Shown piece by piece: positions 11,734-24,003 of a DNA stretch of 64,000 nucleotides. Position numbers and translations under genes: made by a program. Origin of the DNA: Dipteronia dyeriana (Eukaryota; Streptophyta; Magnoliopsida; Sapindales; Sapindaceae); NCBI GenBank assembly GCA_032871835.1, contig CM065297.1:93083052-93147051 (forward strand). The letters run 5' to 3'. Positions within the stretch are counted from its first letter, which is position 1. Each line of letters starts with the position of its first letter. The notes beneath the pieces are model-generated. The model saw only the letters and a list, made by a program, of their open reading frames with translations. It was not told the origin of the DNA and searched no databases.

Positions 11734-13340
11734 ATGACAAGAAGCAGAAGCAATTCTAAGGATGTCTAAAAATCTCCAAATAACTTCCATGTTGGCAGCA
11801 GCTCGAGAGATCTTGCTGCAACCACGGGGAACCAACCTACATTCTTGGCGGGGATCCAGCAAGTTCCTCCAACCAGTGGAGACCTAACACAACATTTTCG
11901 AGAAGCGTTGCAACAATTGGTGGCAGATGCAGCAAAGAAAGAAATTGATCTACCGGCTGCAGAGGCACAAACTCCTAACCTCCCGTCTGTGAGGCTTCGT
12001 TAAGTTATGGTAGGGCCAGAACTAAATGCATCGGAAGCCGGAAGGAACTCTGTTCTAATCAATCAGGCTGGACGTGAAACACTTGAAGAGGAATGATCAC
12101 GCCAGAAGCAGAACCAGGATCAGACAGCCCGTGCTAGACACCGTAAACATGATCGACACAGGGATCGGTCATCATCAGAAGATAGCGATTGACATCATCG
12201 TAAGCGCCATCATGGAATCATGCGTGAAACCCGATATCAAAGTAAAGAGCCAGAAAGAGGAATGACAATTACCCAGCGGTTCAACCATCAAGGAAGTCCT
12301 GTGGGAGACAGAGATGTCATAATCCAGAGCCTAACTCGAGAATTCGAGAACAATAGGTGTCAAGTGGACGCGCTAGTCAGACGTTATGGGTATAACGATT
12401 TATCTGACGAGGATTCTGACAGCCCGTTCACCAGGGACATCTTGCGGACTTCATTCCCGGAAAGATTCAGGATGCCACACGTGGAGCAGTTCAAGAAGGA
12501 TACAGACCTCAAAGAACATGGTTGATGCTATAAAAGTGCTATGGCCCAGTATGCCCATAGTGATCTCTTACTATGCCTCAACTTTCCACAAACTCTAGGA
12601 GACATGAGCTCAAGATGGTTCGCGAGACTGCCTCCAACAAGTATTGGAAGTTTTAGTGAACTGAGCAAGAGTTTCTCAAGGCAATTTCTGAGTAATGTTC
12701 ACAGGAAAAAATCAGTGGCTTACATTTCTCAAATAAAACAAGGGAAAGATGAGTCGCTGAAGAAATATCTAGGAAGATTAGGCCAAGCGGTATCGAAAAT
12801 CGGCAGTGCAAACGATGAAGCAATAATTGTTGCATTCATCAATAACCTATAGAATGGACGGTTGTCTTTTGACCTAAGAAGAGCCCGACTGACCAAATAT
12901 GTAGATATGATGGACATGGCAGGAGGATATGCACTAGCTGAAGAAGAAGAGTTAGCCACTGGAGGATGCAACATGCATGGAGGAAAACCTGAGAAGAACG
13001 CTGAGTCCAAGGTGCAGAACCAAAAGGGAAAACAGAAAGAAAATAGCAAAGAAAAGAGCAAGAACGGGGAAAACAGGCGTAATGTCGAACAAACCACAAA
13101 AAAATACCGAGGCAGATACACCAACTACACCCCTCTTCGAAAAAAGAAGGACGAAATTTTGGCCATTCTGGAAACAAAGAATATGGTACAAGAGCCTCGA
13201 CGGCAGTCTCAGTTTGCCCAACGAGATACCACCAAATACTGTCGATTCCATAAAGAAACCGGTCATGAGACATCCAAGTGTTACCAGCTCAGAGATTACA
13301 TAGAAACCCTCATTGGGGATGACATCTACAGGATGTAATC
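11734..13340 (+). pseudogene. gag of the Tat element, broken
   Basis: The capsid-type structural protein of the retrotransposon. The reading frame starts at the ATG at 11,734, just after the primer site, but meets stops near 11,767, 12,000 and 12,092 and shifts frame near 12,520. The best preserved part, 12,541-12,852, matches the retrotransposon gag domain (WFARLPPTSIGSFSEL, then QFLSN, then YISQIKQGKDESLKKYLGR). A basic lysine-rich linker follows. A variant zinc knuckle CRFHKETGHETSKC lies at about 13,240-13,284, the nucleic-acid-binding part. No full-length product is possible. Confidence 0.85.
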
Positions 13341-13569
13341 TTAAAAAATGATAAGAAATCAGAAACAAATAAAGAGATCAGGGCCGATCACAGCTCTGGT
13401 CGAAGCCAAAGGGCCAATCCAGAGGCCAATCAAGTAATACATACGATCTTTGATGGACCATCCACTGGGAGAAGTAACCGAGTGTGAACACAGGAAATTA
13501 GAGAAGCAGTAGAAGCAAGACATAACTTTGACATAAACTCGGTCGAGCCAGACCTGAAAAGGGTAAAGG

Positions 13570-16500
13570 AAAGATGAGACCCAATAACATTCACAGAAGC
13601 AGACTCACATAGGGTCGACGTTCGGTCAAATGACTCCTTAGTCATAAGTGCCCGGATTGGTCATCGGGAAGTTAGGAGAATCTTGATAGACAGTGGAAGT
13701 TCAGCAGAAATTCTCAATGTAGCTGTCTACGATCAACTCAGGTTGGACTGAAAGGACCTACAGCATTTCCACACTCCACTTAGGATTCGGGGGAATTGAG
13801 GTCAGGTCACTCGGGACGGTAAAGTTACCTGTGAAGATCGGAGTAGCACCTTATCAGAGAACTATATTACTCGACTTCGTTGTAGTAGACTTAGATAATT
13901 GGCCGTATAATGCGTTGTTGGGTCTGCCATTCTTAAAAAAAAACTAAGGCCGTAACAACCACTTATGCCTTAATGATCAAGTTCCCGACCGAACAGGGGG
14001 TCGGGGTAGTCAAGGGATCCCAAAAGATGGCCCGAAGAGCTAACCTGTCAGCATACGAGGACAAGAATGAACATGTTTGCACTATAACACAGTCAAATCA
14101 GAGCAAAGAGCTACTGTCATTCGAATTCGATCCAAGGGAAGAGCCGAATGAATCCAAAATTGAACCGGTCGAAGAAATCATCTTGAAAAAAGATGAACCA
14201 GATAAAAAGATCAAGATCGGGGCCAACCTGGAAGGAAAAGTCAAACAAAGCCTCACTGATCTACTTAAAGAATACAGGGATGTGTTCGCTTGGAGTCATG
14301 AAGACATGGTCTGGATAGATGCCCGAATAATATTTCACCATCTCACAGTAGACCCGAATGCAATACCGGTGATAAAAAATAAAAGATCATTCAATCTCGA
14401 GAGAAGTCAGGCAATCAAACAGGAAGTAGAGAAGCTACTCGTTGTAGGATCGATTAGAGAGGTCAATTACCCTTAATGGGTAGCTAATGTAGTCCTCGTC
14501 CAAAAGAAGAATGGACAGTGGAGGATGTGTGTAGATTTCACAGATTGAAACGAGGCATGCCCAAAAGACATTTTTCCACTTTCGATGATAGATCAGTTGG
14601 TGGACGCTACATCAGGCCATGAGCTGCTCAGTTTCATGGATGCCTATTCAGAATATAACCAAATCCGGATGAACAGGGTCGACGAAGAAAAAACAGCATT
14701 CACCACTGATCAGGGTTTGTACTGTTACACAGTAATGCCCTTTGGGTTAAAAAATGCATAGGCAACATATCAAAGGCTGATCAACAGAATCTTTACACGG
14801 CAAATAGAAAGAAACATGGAAGTATACATTAATGACATGTTGACCAAGAGCATCACGGCAGGTAAGCATACTTCAGACCTACGAGAGACATTTGATGTCT
14901 TAAGGAGATACCAAATGAAGCTAAATCCGAACAAGTGTTTATTCAGAGTTTCTTCAGGAAGATTCCTGGGTTTTCAAGTCCACCAAAGAGGAATCGAAGT
15001 CAACCCCGAGAAGATCCAGGCCCTGCAGAAAATAACTTCACCAAGGACCCTTAAAGAAGTACAGCGCTTAACAGGATGCTTAGTTTCCTTGGGTAGATTC
15101 ATCTCAAAGGCCACGAACAGATGCGCACCCTTTTTTCAAAGTAATTACAAAAGGGAAAGGACTCGAATTGAATGAAGAGTGCGAGTAGGCATTCTTAAAA
15201 ATTAAAGAATACCTAGGGCATGCTCCCATCATTTCAAAACCTCAGATGGGAAAGACACTCCATCTGTACTTATCAATTACAGAACTAGCAGTTAGTTCAG
15301 TCCTAGTTAGAACAGAAGATGAAGTACAGAAACCAGTATACTATACCAGTAAGACACTTCTACCAGCCGAGACCAGGTATTCACAAGCAAAGAAAATGGC
15401 CCTAGCATTGGTATCAACAGCAAGGAAGCTAAGGCCATATTTTCAGGCTCATACAATCCAGGTATTCATTGACTGCCTATTAAAGTAAATTCTACAGAAA
15501 CCAGAGATTTCAGAAAGACTGACTAAATGGGCTATCGAGCTAAGTGAATTCGATATCCACTATGTCCCCAGGACATCCCTCAGAGGGTAAGCAGTGGCAA
15601 ATTTTATAGCAGAGTTCACAGAGCCGAACCTGGAAGCAAAAAGAATGTTGGGAAAAAATTTCCCATGGAAATTATATGTTGATGGTTCTTCAAACACTCA
15701 TGGCAGCGAGGCAGGGATCGTAGTATGCACTCCAGAAGGAGATGAGGTCGAATGTGCCACGAGATTTGACTTCAAAGCAACCAACAATCAAGCCGAGTAC
15801 GAGACGCTACTTGCTGGACTCAGAGTCTGCATAGCTCTCGGGGCAGATGAAGTCGAGATATTCAGCGATTCACAGGTAGTCGTCAACCAAGTCCTGGACG
15901 AATACCAAGCCAAGGATGAAGGCATGATAGCCTACCGTGACATTGTAAAACAGTTCCTCTAGAAATTCAAAGAATATAAGATTTCCCAGATCCCCAGGGA
16001 GGAGAATGAAAGGCATATGCATTGTCCAAACTAGCGTCAGCAATAACCACAATCAGGCCAAAAACTATTCCAGTTGCACATCTCCTCAAACCGAGAACAG
16101 CTGAACCAAGAAACTTAGAAATTTCAGAAATCTGAACACCGCCAGATGGTTGGATGACTCAACTAAAAAGGTTCCTGAAAGAAGACGTGCTCCCAAAAGA
16201 TCCATTGCAAGCAAAACGTATCATGTATAGATCAGCAATGTACACATTGGTTGGAGGAGAACAATACAGAATGGGGTATTCCCGAACACTCTAAAGATGT
16301 GTGTCAGAGGATGATGCATATCGGATATTACAGGAAATCCATGGAAGAGTTTACGGAAACCACACTGGGGGTAAAAGTTTGGCACACAAGGTACTCAGAC
16401 AAGTATATTATTGGTCTACTATGTTCTCATATGCACAACAATGTTCGGAAAGTTGCAATACTTGCCAAAGGATTGCTAATGACATCCGAAAACCCCTGAG

Positions 16501-17347
16501 CAGCTTAGAAACCTCACATCCCCATAGCCATTTGCCATGTGGGGTTTGGATTTAATCGGCCCAATGCCAGCTGGGACAGGGGGTGGAACGAAGTACACAA
16601 TAGTAGATGTTGACTATTTCATGAAGTGGGCAGAAGCTGAAGCATTGGTGCATATCACAGAAGCAAACACCATAAATTTCATGAAAAAGAACATACTTTA
16701 TAGGTTTGGAGTCCCAAACACTATAATCACGGACAACGGCACCAGTTCGATAACTTGAAATTCAAACAGTTGTGCAGAGAGTACCAGATTGCCAATTACT
16801 ATGCCACACCTGCCCACCCTCAAACAAATGGGCAGGTCGAAGCAGTGAACAAAATCATCAAGCACACAATCAAAGCAAAGCTAGATGCCAAGAAAGGAAG
16901 TTGGGTTGAAAAACTTCTCTAGGTATTGTGGGCATACCGGACAACAGCAAGAACGTCAATCGGAGAGACTCCATTCACTTTAGCGTTTGGAACAGAAGCT
17001 GTTATCCTCATAAAAATGTCATATGCGTCACCCCGGGTCAGGTTATATGATGAAGAACAGAATGTTGATATGCTATTGCAAAGTCTAGATTAGCTAGAAG
17101 AGAAAAGGGAGAAGTCCCGAATACTAAATATGGCATATCAGCAAAGAGTAGCTCGCCACTACAACTCTCATGTTCGGGTCAGGAAATTCCAGGTAGGAGA
17201 CCTGGTACTCAGGAAGGTGTCATTGAACATAAAAAATAAAGTTGCAGATTCCCTAGCTGACTCGAAGGAATAGCTGGCCATGGAGCATATTGGATTGCAC
17301 GACCCAATGGAGGGGTTTTACCCCGACCATGCAATGCCCAATATCTG
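13570..17347 (+). pseudogene. pol of the Tat element: PR-RT-RH-aRH-INT, broken
   Basis: Aspartic protease with DSGSS at 13,689-13,703. Reverse transcriptase at about 14,300-15,100, with stops inside (14,474, ~14,548, ~14,759) and YIND where YVDD-type catalytic residues are expected (14,825-14,836). The usual gypsy RNase H lies near 15,246-15,490. A second RNase H at 15,594-15,962 keeps the acidic residues in YVDGSS, NNQAEYETLL and FSDSQ. The integrase zinc-binding part is at 16,300-16,480 (HxxxxxxH, then CNTCQR). Its core runs from 16,537, with D in GLDLIGP, D in ITDNGT and E in GQVEAVN. The gene is scattered over several frames and cannot make an enzyme. Confidence 0.92.
15594..15962 (+). 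pseudogene. Second (Tat-type) RNase H domain
   Basis: A 122-codon open stretch with the RNase H signature LYVDGSS, AEYETLLAGL and EIFSDSQVVVNQV. It lies downstream of a first, gypsy-type RNase H remnant. Two RNase H domains in one pol are a known hallmark of Tat/Ogre elements, which is the main ground for the lineage call. Confidence 0.85.
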
Positions 17348-18368
17348 AAGATTTTCTATCTCTGAATTATTTTTTGTTCTTTTTTCTAGTCAAGACAATT
17401 TTAGTTAGGTTAGATATTAGCTGTGGAATTTAAAACTTTGTTGATTTTGCAGTTATGAATAAAAATCAAACTCGGGATTTCCGAAAGATAAAGCATCAAA
17501 CTCAGGATTTCCAAAAGAACATATGATAATAAGAACATATGGAAGACAAGCATGATAATAAGAACTTGCAAATAGAATACTCGGGACCATTGATTCCCGA
17601 ATGGACAGAGAAGCTCTAAGAAGCATGCCAGCCGAGAAAGGTCAATTGACCTTAGCAAAAAGGCAAACCCGATGCACCAGCTCGAGACGTTATCGGAAAA
17701 AATTCCGGTGAAATGCGTAGCTGTGTTAAGCAATTAAAAAAACTTAACGATTCGACAAACCCTTGTGCATAAAAACTGGGGAGACGTCCTCGGTAATCCG
17801 CAAGTACTCGAACATATGATCATGGTGAGCCTTGATGTAATATTCGGGTAGCAACCATGTATGAAACACAAGTATAAATCTACTTGTCTATTTTAAGATG
17901 ACTCGGTTAATAATACTAGTCAGTTTAATAAGATACTTGGCGTTAAAAATTATTCAGGGAACGAAACCGGTTTAATAAGATACTCGGTTAAGTTACCCGA
18001 ACAGAAATAGCCGGTTTAATAAGATACTCAGCAACAAGAGTCAAAAAAAGAAATTTCATGAGAAATGGAATCAGATTAAAAACCACTTGGTTCAGAAGCT
18101 ACTCGGAATTTTATTGATCTTTCAAAAAAATGGTTACAAAGTTCTTTTACAAAAGAATTATTACAAAGAATTCTTTACAAAGAATTATTACAAAGAATTC
18201 TTTACAAAGAATTATTACAAAGAATTCTTTACAAAGAATTCTTAGTCTTCAAAAAATCTTATCTACAAAAATCAGGATTGTGAGGATTTGGAACTCTTGC
18301 CAATACTCGGGTCAGGCACCATCTCATATTCACGGAGTAGACTCTCATTAGAAGGCCAAGCAATCGTG
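17348..18368. repeat. Spacer of the Tat element with CTCGGGA motifs and a tandem repeat
   Basis: Non-coding. It contains repeated phrases such as AACTCGGGATTTCC and CCGGTTTAATAAGATACTCGG. At 18,146-18,245 there is a tandem array of a 27-bp unit (AATTATTACAAAGAATTC plus TTTACAAAG). Confidence 0.75.
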
Positions 18369-21204
18369 TCAGCCAAGCAATCGTGTCAGCCAAGCAATCG
18401 TGTCGGCCGAGTCATCCATCCATTGGTTGTAATCTTCTCCTGGGATTGGCCCGACATCAGGCACCACACCCTCCACGACCGACTCTTGACTGGCATAAAA
18501 AGTCGAGAGGGAGTGCTCAGATGGAACCTCCAAATGTATGGGATGGGGCTCTTTGCCTCGGCTACGGCAGTAAGCTCTCACGCCTTCATCTGAGTCCGAA
18601 GAGATTCCAAGGACCGATCCACATGATGTTTGATTGATAGTTCCCAATTGGTTCGGGTCTTCTCAATCGCCATATTCTTAACTTTGAAGAACTCGCCAGC
18701 TGAAACTAGCCCTCTCTGAAACTCCTGAAGGAGAAGGGCATCGTAGGTAGGGGATCTTTTAAAACGATCAACCTTATGGACTTCAAGTTCCAGTCTAGCT
18801 TCTTTAGATAGGGATTCCACTGTCAGAGCTTGGCATTCCAAGTCCTCGATCTTTTGTTCATATACCGACTTGGACTGGCCCGCTTCCTACTCGGCCTTAA
18901 GCATTGATTCTTGGGCAGAAGACAATAAATTTTGAAGTAATGTAGCATTCTCTTCTGCTAAAGAATCCCTCTCCTCGGCCTCCATATGCTTTGCCAGACA
19001 GTGGTCGACAAAAACTTGGGCAGAACCAACCACTTGTTGATAAGCAGTTTTGACCCGAGTATGGCTATCCTCATTTTCCTTCAATTGAGCCTCGAGACGC
19101 CTTATTCTATCAGTTTGATGTTGATGGCCACCATCTACAAAAAAGTTTAATTAAAAACCTAGCAAGCAAAAATGAGCAAAACAATTGAAGTTAAGGATAA
19201 CTTATATAAGATGCACAGCTAAAGACGTTCTTGAGACGGTCCGACAGAGGAGCCATCCAGAAAACAACTCCAGCGGTCTTCCCCGATGAAAGCCCGACCG
19301 GATGACATCTCGCAGCATATCTTGGGGAGAAGGATATGAAGGAACCCCCGAGGGTTCAGCCCCTTGATATTTAACCTCGGGAAGAGGGGAACCCTTGTTC
19401 GGCTTCGAAGTCTCCGCATCCGCTGATGTAAGGGAACTCATGTTCTGCTCCAAAGTCTCCACATCTACCGATGCTCCAACATCAACGCTCTGAGGAATGT
19501 CAGCCACAATATCTTCATCGGTGGAGTTGATGAAAGAGACCACCCGAGGGACTTTGTGAGGGCGAGTTGGAGAGCTAACTGTCTTCCGGTTCTCAGCCCG
19601 AGAACGGTGGAAGCTGAGATCAGTTGCGGGATCTTCCTGAGCCTCATCCAGGAAAGACTTAAAAAACTCAGGGCCTGAAGGTACTTGTCCCGTGGAGGAA
19701 TTACCTCCATCACCGGCATCTGACCGTGCAGTAGGTCCTTCACCAAGACCCTCACTCTGTCTTTCCCCATCATCAGGCAGTTGAGTATCTGTCGGGTCGC
19801 CTCAGACCACTAGTCTCCCCTGCGGTCGGTTGAACGACGTCCTCGAGGACATATTCAGAAACTTGCTCTTCGACCGCATCAGGTTCCTCGTCAGACTCAG
19901 GCGGGGCAATGTTGTCATTGCTCTAACGAGAACTTCCTTTCGACTCGCCTGAAGAATAGACTTCACTTGGCGAGCCTGAAGATTGTAGATGATGTCTGTA
20001 TCGTACACTTAGAAGAAAAGAGGAACCGTGTCAGAATATAAAAGAAAAAAATAATAGTAGAAAGAGGGCCACAAAGATCACTTACATCGTATGCGGTAAC
20101 CCAAAATCTATTTAAAGAAGCCAAACTCTATCATCTTCGACTCAGTAAAGAGATAAGTCTTGCCCCTCTTTTCCAGAGTGCGAACTGCTGCCCGAGCAAG
20201 TCTAGTCAGCTCAGTATCGCTGTAATCAATTTTCTTCTTGTTCCATATCTCTGGGGAACAGAAGAAACGAGGGACTTTCAACACCATCCGAGTATCCCCA
20301 GTTGTAACGGTGACATCAAGTCCGAGACTCCCTCCTGTAAAAAACTAATTGTTCTTCCAGAACTTGTTGGATGTAGGGAATCCCCATATGAATAGGGTCA
20401 TCAGTGATATCAGCTCCCCGATTCACCTTTGTCCTCTTGGGGACCCAACAGTCTGGCAGATTAGACATGAGGAAATAGGTTCCTGTCTTGCCAGACTGCC
20501 TCAGCGTAAAGAAATGCATGATTTCACTGGGGGGAAGGCGGCGACAAATTCATCCGGTTGTACATGTGCCACATCCACATCAAGATTTTATAGTTGGTCG
20601 GGGCCAGTTGGGTCGGATCGATCCCTACTTCAGCCAGAAACCATACAATGAATGGCTGAAGAGGGAGAGTGACGCCGCAGCAGAGCATGGATTCATAGAT
20701 CGCCACCATACCTGGGGGAGGATTCCACACAGCTCCATCACCCGCTGAAATCAGAGTGACCGAATTGGGCAGATCGAATCGGGCGTGATACTTTTCTATC
20801 TCGTCTGCCCCGACTACATTCGGCTCTGCGTCAAACCCACTCGGGCGAGTAGCAGAGAAAGAAATGCGAGATATTCTGAACGTCTCTTCGACATCGTTCT
20901 CGTCAACAGTCTGCTCCCTGATATGAATGTTGCTCGAGTTGTGCTTGTGGACTTCAATTCTGCTTTGATGTTTCCCCCTCCTTCGTAGAGGTGCACTGTG
21001 ATTAGAAACATCATAATCAGAACTAGATATAGGACTAAAAGTGACGTCAGGGTGAAGCCTAGAAACATCGACTTCTAAAAATTGAGGTTCATCAGCAGGG
21101 ATTTCCCCTAGTAATCTTTGAATGCAGGAAACCAACTGAAAATTCCCACGATCTAATGCATCAAGAGCAATATTAAAAAGTCGATGACTGGAAGACGGAT
21201 CCAT
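18369..21204 (-). pseudogene. Antisense reading frame of the Tat element (gypsy-type transposon domain)
   Basis: On the minus strand an ATG at 21,204 opens 226 codons (to 20,524). The stretch with GVTLPLQPFIVWFLAEVG and QLAPTNYKILMW resembles the plant 'putative gypsy type transposon' domain (PF04195-like). A one-base shift in a C-run near 20,530 moves the frame to 20,519-20,316 (MHFFTLRQSGKTGTYFLMSN). Further broken pieces follow at 20,008-19,802, 19,543-19,202 and 19,084-18,369; the last are heptad-like, charged and probably coiled coil. A GTAAGT donor on the minus strand near 20,083 suggests an intron. Such antisense frames are known in Tat elements; their role is unknown. Confidence 0.75.
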
Positions 21205-21705
21205 TGAAACTAACCTTGAATAAAGAACTGGTGCAGAATCTTCTACGGAGAGGTGGCGATTTTATACGTAAAGAAATCTGGGTTTGAGAAATTTTTTCTG
21301 CTGAATTTTTTTTTAGAATGAACCAACGATGTCTCTCAGTGAAGAATTTAAATAAATAATAGCATGAAACCCTAGGATCTCAAGGCGGGAAAAACGATGA
21401 TGAGGTTTGATGACGAAGGCGGTGCACGGGGAAATGCGTAGGTCGTTTCTCATAAATGATATCGAAAAACGAAGAGGCAAGGGACACGTGTCAAAAAGAG
21501 AACTGGTTTTCACCGTCAGAACTCTAAAACGTCACCGTCATTAAAGATCTCGCATGAGGAAGCAAATCGAATTTACAGGGTCACAATTAAGACACGACAT
21601 TATGACAAGACATTTACTCGGGTACTGAAAAGATATTGAAAAACTGATTAAAATAATTTTGCCCGAAATAAAACACCGTTCAACAAAAATATTTTAAGGG
21701 GGTAT

Positions 21706-22598
21706 TGTCATATGTGAATTTTATCGTACGTACACGTCATCAACAAATAGGATAAATTGCTAGGTGGACATCCGAATAGGCATTCAGAAAATATCCTACA
21801 AGACATCACCAAAGAAGACAAAACCCGAGTAAGCAAATGTTGAACAAAACCTACTCAGGGTCAATCGACATCATATACTACTCGGGATTAGTTAATGACA
21901 CTCGGGACTAGTTAAATGATATTTCTACTCGGGATCAAATGATGTTACTCGGGACCAGCGGGTATTGTCCTAACTCGGGACAAATATGAAGAAAATTGAA
22001 TAAAAAGCTCAGCGCTTAGCTCACACGGATTAGGCCATTAAATACACGAAGATATCCATATCAAAAATGAATCCCAATGAGAACATAATACTGAGCAAGA
22101 AGGGTTCCCAATCAGGCAATAACTTTATTTCTTTAAAAAGACTACACTCTTATAAGGAAACAAGTCCTAATTGAACTATATTACTAGAGTACCATTCGAT
22201 TTCAATACAAGACTCCGAAACAGGAAAGAAGACAGACCGCTTCAAGCAAGTAAATAATCATAATTAAATACAAAGATCTATTACTTGTACAAAGCAGATT
22301 AGGGTTCTATAAACATATAAATAGACCTATAATCTCGTCAAAAAAAGATACATACAGCAATCATAGAAAAAATAGAGAGAGAAGAAAGAGAGATCGAGAA
22401 TTGTATTTTTATTATTTCATAGTGGATTTTGGCTTGGTTGATCATTCAACCACCGGTAGACGTTTCTCCAGTCATCGGAGTTTTACCACGTAAAAAACTT
22501 ACGTCCAATTACTTTCTTCTTCTCTTTCTCTTTGAAATCATAGTTGAAATCCAATCATTGTTGGCTATTTCTCACACATCCAGAAATCGACGTCAACA
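21706..22598 (+). repeat. 3' LTR of the Tat element, 893 bp
   Basis: Begins TGTCATATGTG and ends GACGTCAACA. It is preceded by the polypurine tract TTTTAAGGGGGTAT and followed by CCTAT. It carries several CTCGGGA motifs near 21,890-21,985. Confidence 0.92.
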
Positions 22599-23058
22599 CC
22601 TATATTTGAAGATTTTATTATAATAAAATTAATTAACTAACCATGTTTTTATTTAAATAGTTAGGGATTTTATTACAAATAAAACTGAATTAATTAACTA
22701 ACCACTTTTTATTTAAAAAAATATTTGTATCAATTTGATTTTATTTTCTTAAAAAACAAAATTAAATAAAAAAAATTATTCATTAATTAATTAGGTTATA
22801 TTTGTAATAAAATCTATAACCGTTTAAATAAAAAAAATGGTTAGTTAATTAATAAAATACTCAAATATAATAATTATTGTAATAAAATAATTAATTCATA
22901 GGTAATTTAGTTATTTTAAATTTTAAGACTAGTCAAACAATTAGTCAATAAAAAGTAAAGGAAGTATGTGCAATTTTAGTAAAAGTTACATCTGAGTGCA
23001 ATATTGGTTAAACTTATAGGAAGCTTGTACAATTTTCCCCTTCTTTTATCATCCACTA

Positions 23059-23508
23059 AGGGTTTTTTGGTACGCGGTACAGGATATGACAAGGTGGGAC
23101 AGTTTGTTTTTATCCCACGTTTAGCGCTTCCTTAGCATGGGACATGACGGGACAAGGTGGGATAAAAATCACAAAAACTTATCCCACCCAAGACTCTAGG
23201 ACAACTTGTCCCATGACATGGGACAAGTGTCAAAAATGACCAAGTTACCCTTTAAATTTTCAAACAATTACAATCATGTTCAATAAATTATATATTATAA
23301 TTATATATATAATAATATAATATAATATATATATATATGATATAACAACACATAATATATATGATTCATAAATAATAATATATAAATTATAAAAATATAT
23401 ATAATATAATATATATATTAATAATACATATTAATTTTTTAATATAATATATAAATATATATATATATATGATGTATAATATATATTAATATGTATATAT
23501 AATAACAC

Positions 23509-23548
<40 letters not shown>

Positions 23549-23738
23549 GTAAAATATATATGTAATATAATATATATATTAATATTCTATAATATATTTT
23601 ATAATATTATTACATATATAATATTACTATTACCTATACAATAATATATATATATATATTCTATATTAATATATAATAATATCAAATAATATATATAATG
23701 TAATAATATGTTATAGATCATTATATATAATATTATTA

Positions 23739-23785
<47 letters not shown>

Positions 23786-24003
23786 ATTATTATTATAGTC
23801 TATGTTGTTATATATATAAGAAGGGTACTCTGGTCATTTGAATCTCTTGTTCCGTCCTGTCCCAGCTATACCAAACGCATAACAGTACAGTTTATAGTTC
23901 TGTCCAGACCTTCCAAACACAACATAGAACAACATGTCCAGTCCTGTCATGTCATGTACAGTCCCACATTGTCCTATCCCATCTTCGTACCAAACGCACC
24001 CTA
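23059..24003. mobile_element. Terminal-inverted-repeat element with TA-rich core
   Basis: Left end AGGGTTTTTTGGTACG, continuing GACAAGGTGGGACAG; right end inverse GGGTGCGTTTGGTACG, continuing GGACAATGTGGGACTG. These form long imperfect inverted repeats rich in TGGGACA/TGTCCCA. The core at 23,290-23,820 is almost pure TA with long alternating tracts. No transposase is present. The element is TA-flanked on both sides, but the target duplication is not clear enough to assign a superfamily. Confidence 0.7.

Larger units (their letters stand above)
10798..22598 (+). mobile_element. Full-length Ty3/gypsy retrotransposon, Tat lineage, inactive
   Basis: An 11.8-kb element bounded by two LTRs (10,798-11,687 and 21,706-22,598) and a perfect CCTAT target duplication (10,793-10,797 and 22,599-22,603). 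Order on the plus strand: LTR, primer site, gag, protease, reverse transcriptase, RNase H, a second RNase H, integrase, a spacer, an antisense reading frame, polypurine tract near 21,690-21,705, LTR. The second RNase H and antisense frame place it in the Tat group. Many in-frame stops and shifts show it is dead. A dozen differences in the first ~130 LTR bases indicate an old insertion. Confidence 0.93.
10631..23036. mobile_element. Foldback MITE hosting the Tat retrotransposon (arms 10631-10797 and 22604-23036)
   Basis: The left arm carries GTTTAACCAATATTG, AAATTGCACATACTTCC, TTGTTTGACTA and TTAAAATTTAAAATGACTAAA in order. The right flank carries the same blocks inverted, ending at CAATTTTCCCC (23,036). 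The right part also has an inner inverted repeat (TTAATTAACTAACCATG against ATGGTTAGTTAATTAAT). The 11.8-kb retrotransposon landed inside this ~600-bp element, duplicating CCTAT. Confidence 0.75.

Noticed and set aside
12653..13368. Four long minus-strand frames opposite gag
   Set aside because: Shadows of the plus-strand gag; the gag domain and zinc knuckle are clear on the plus strand.
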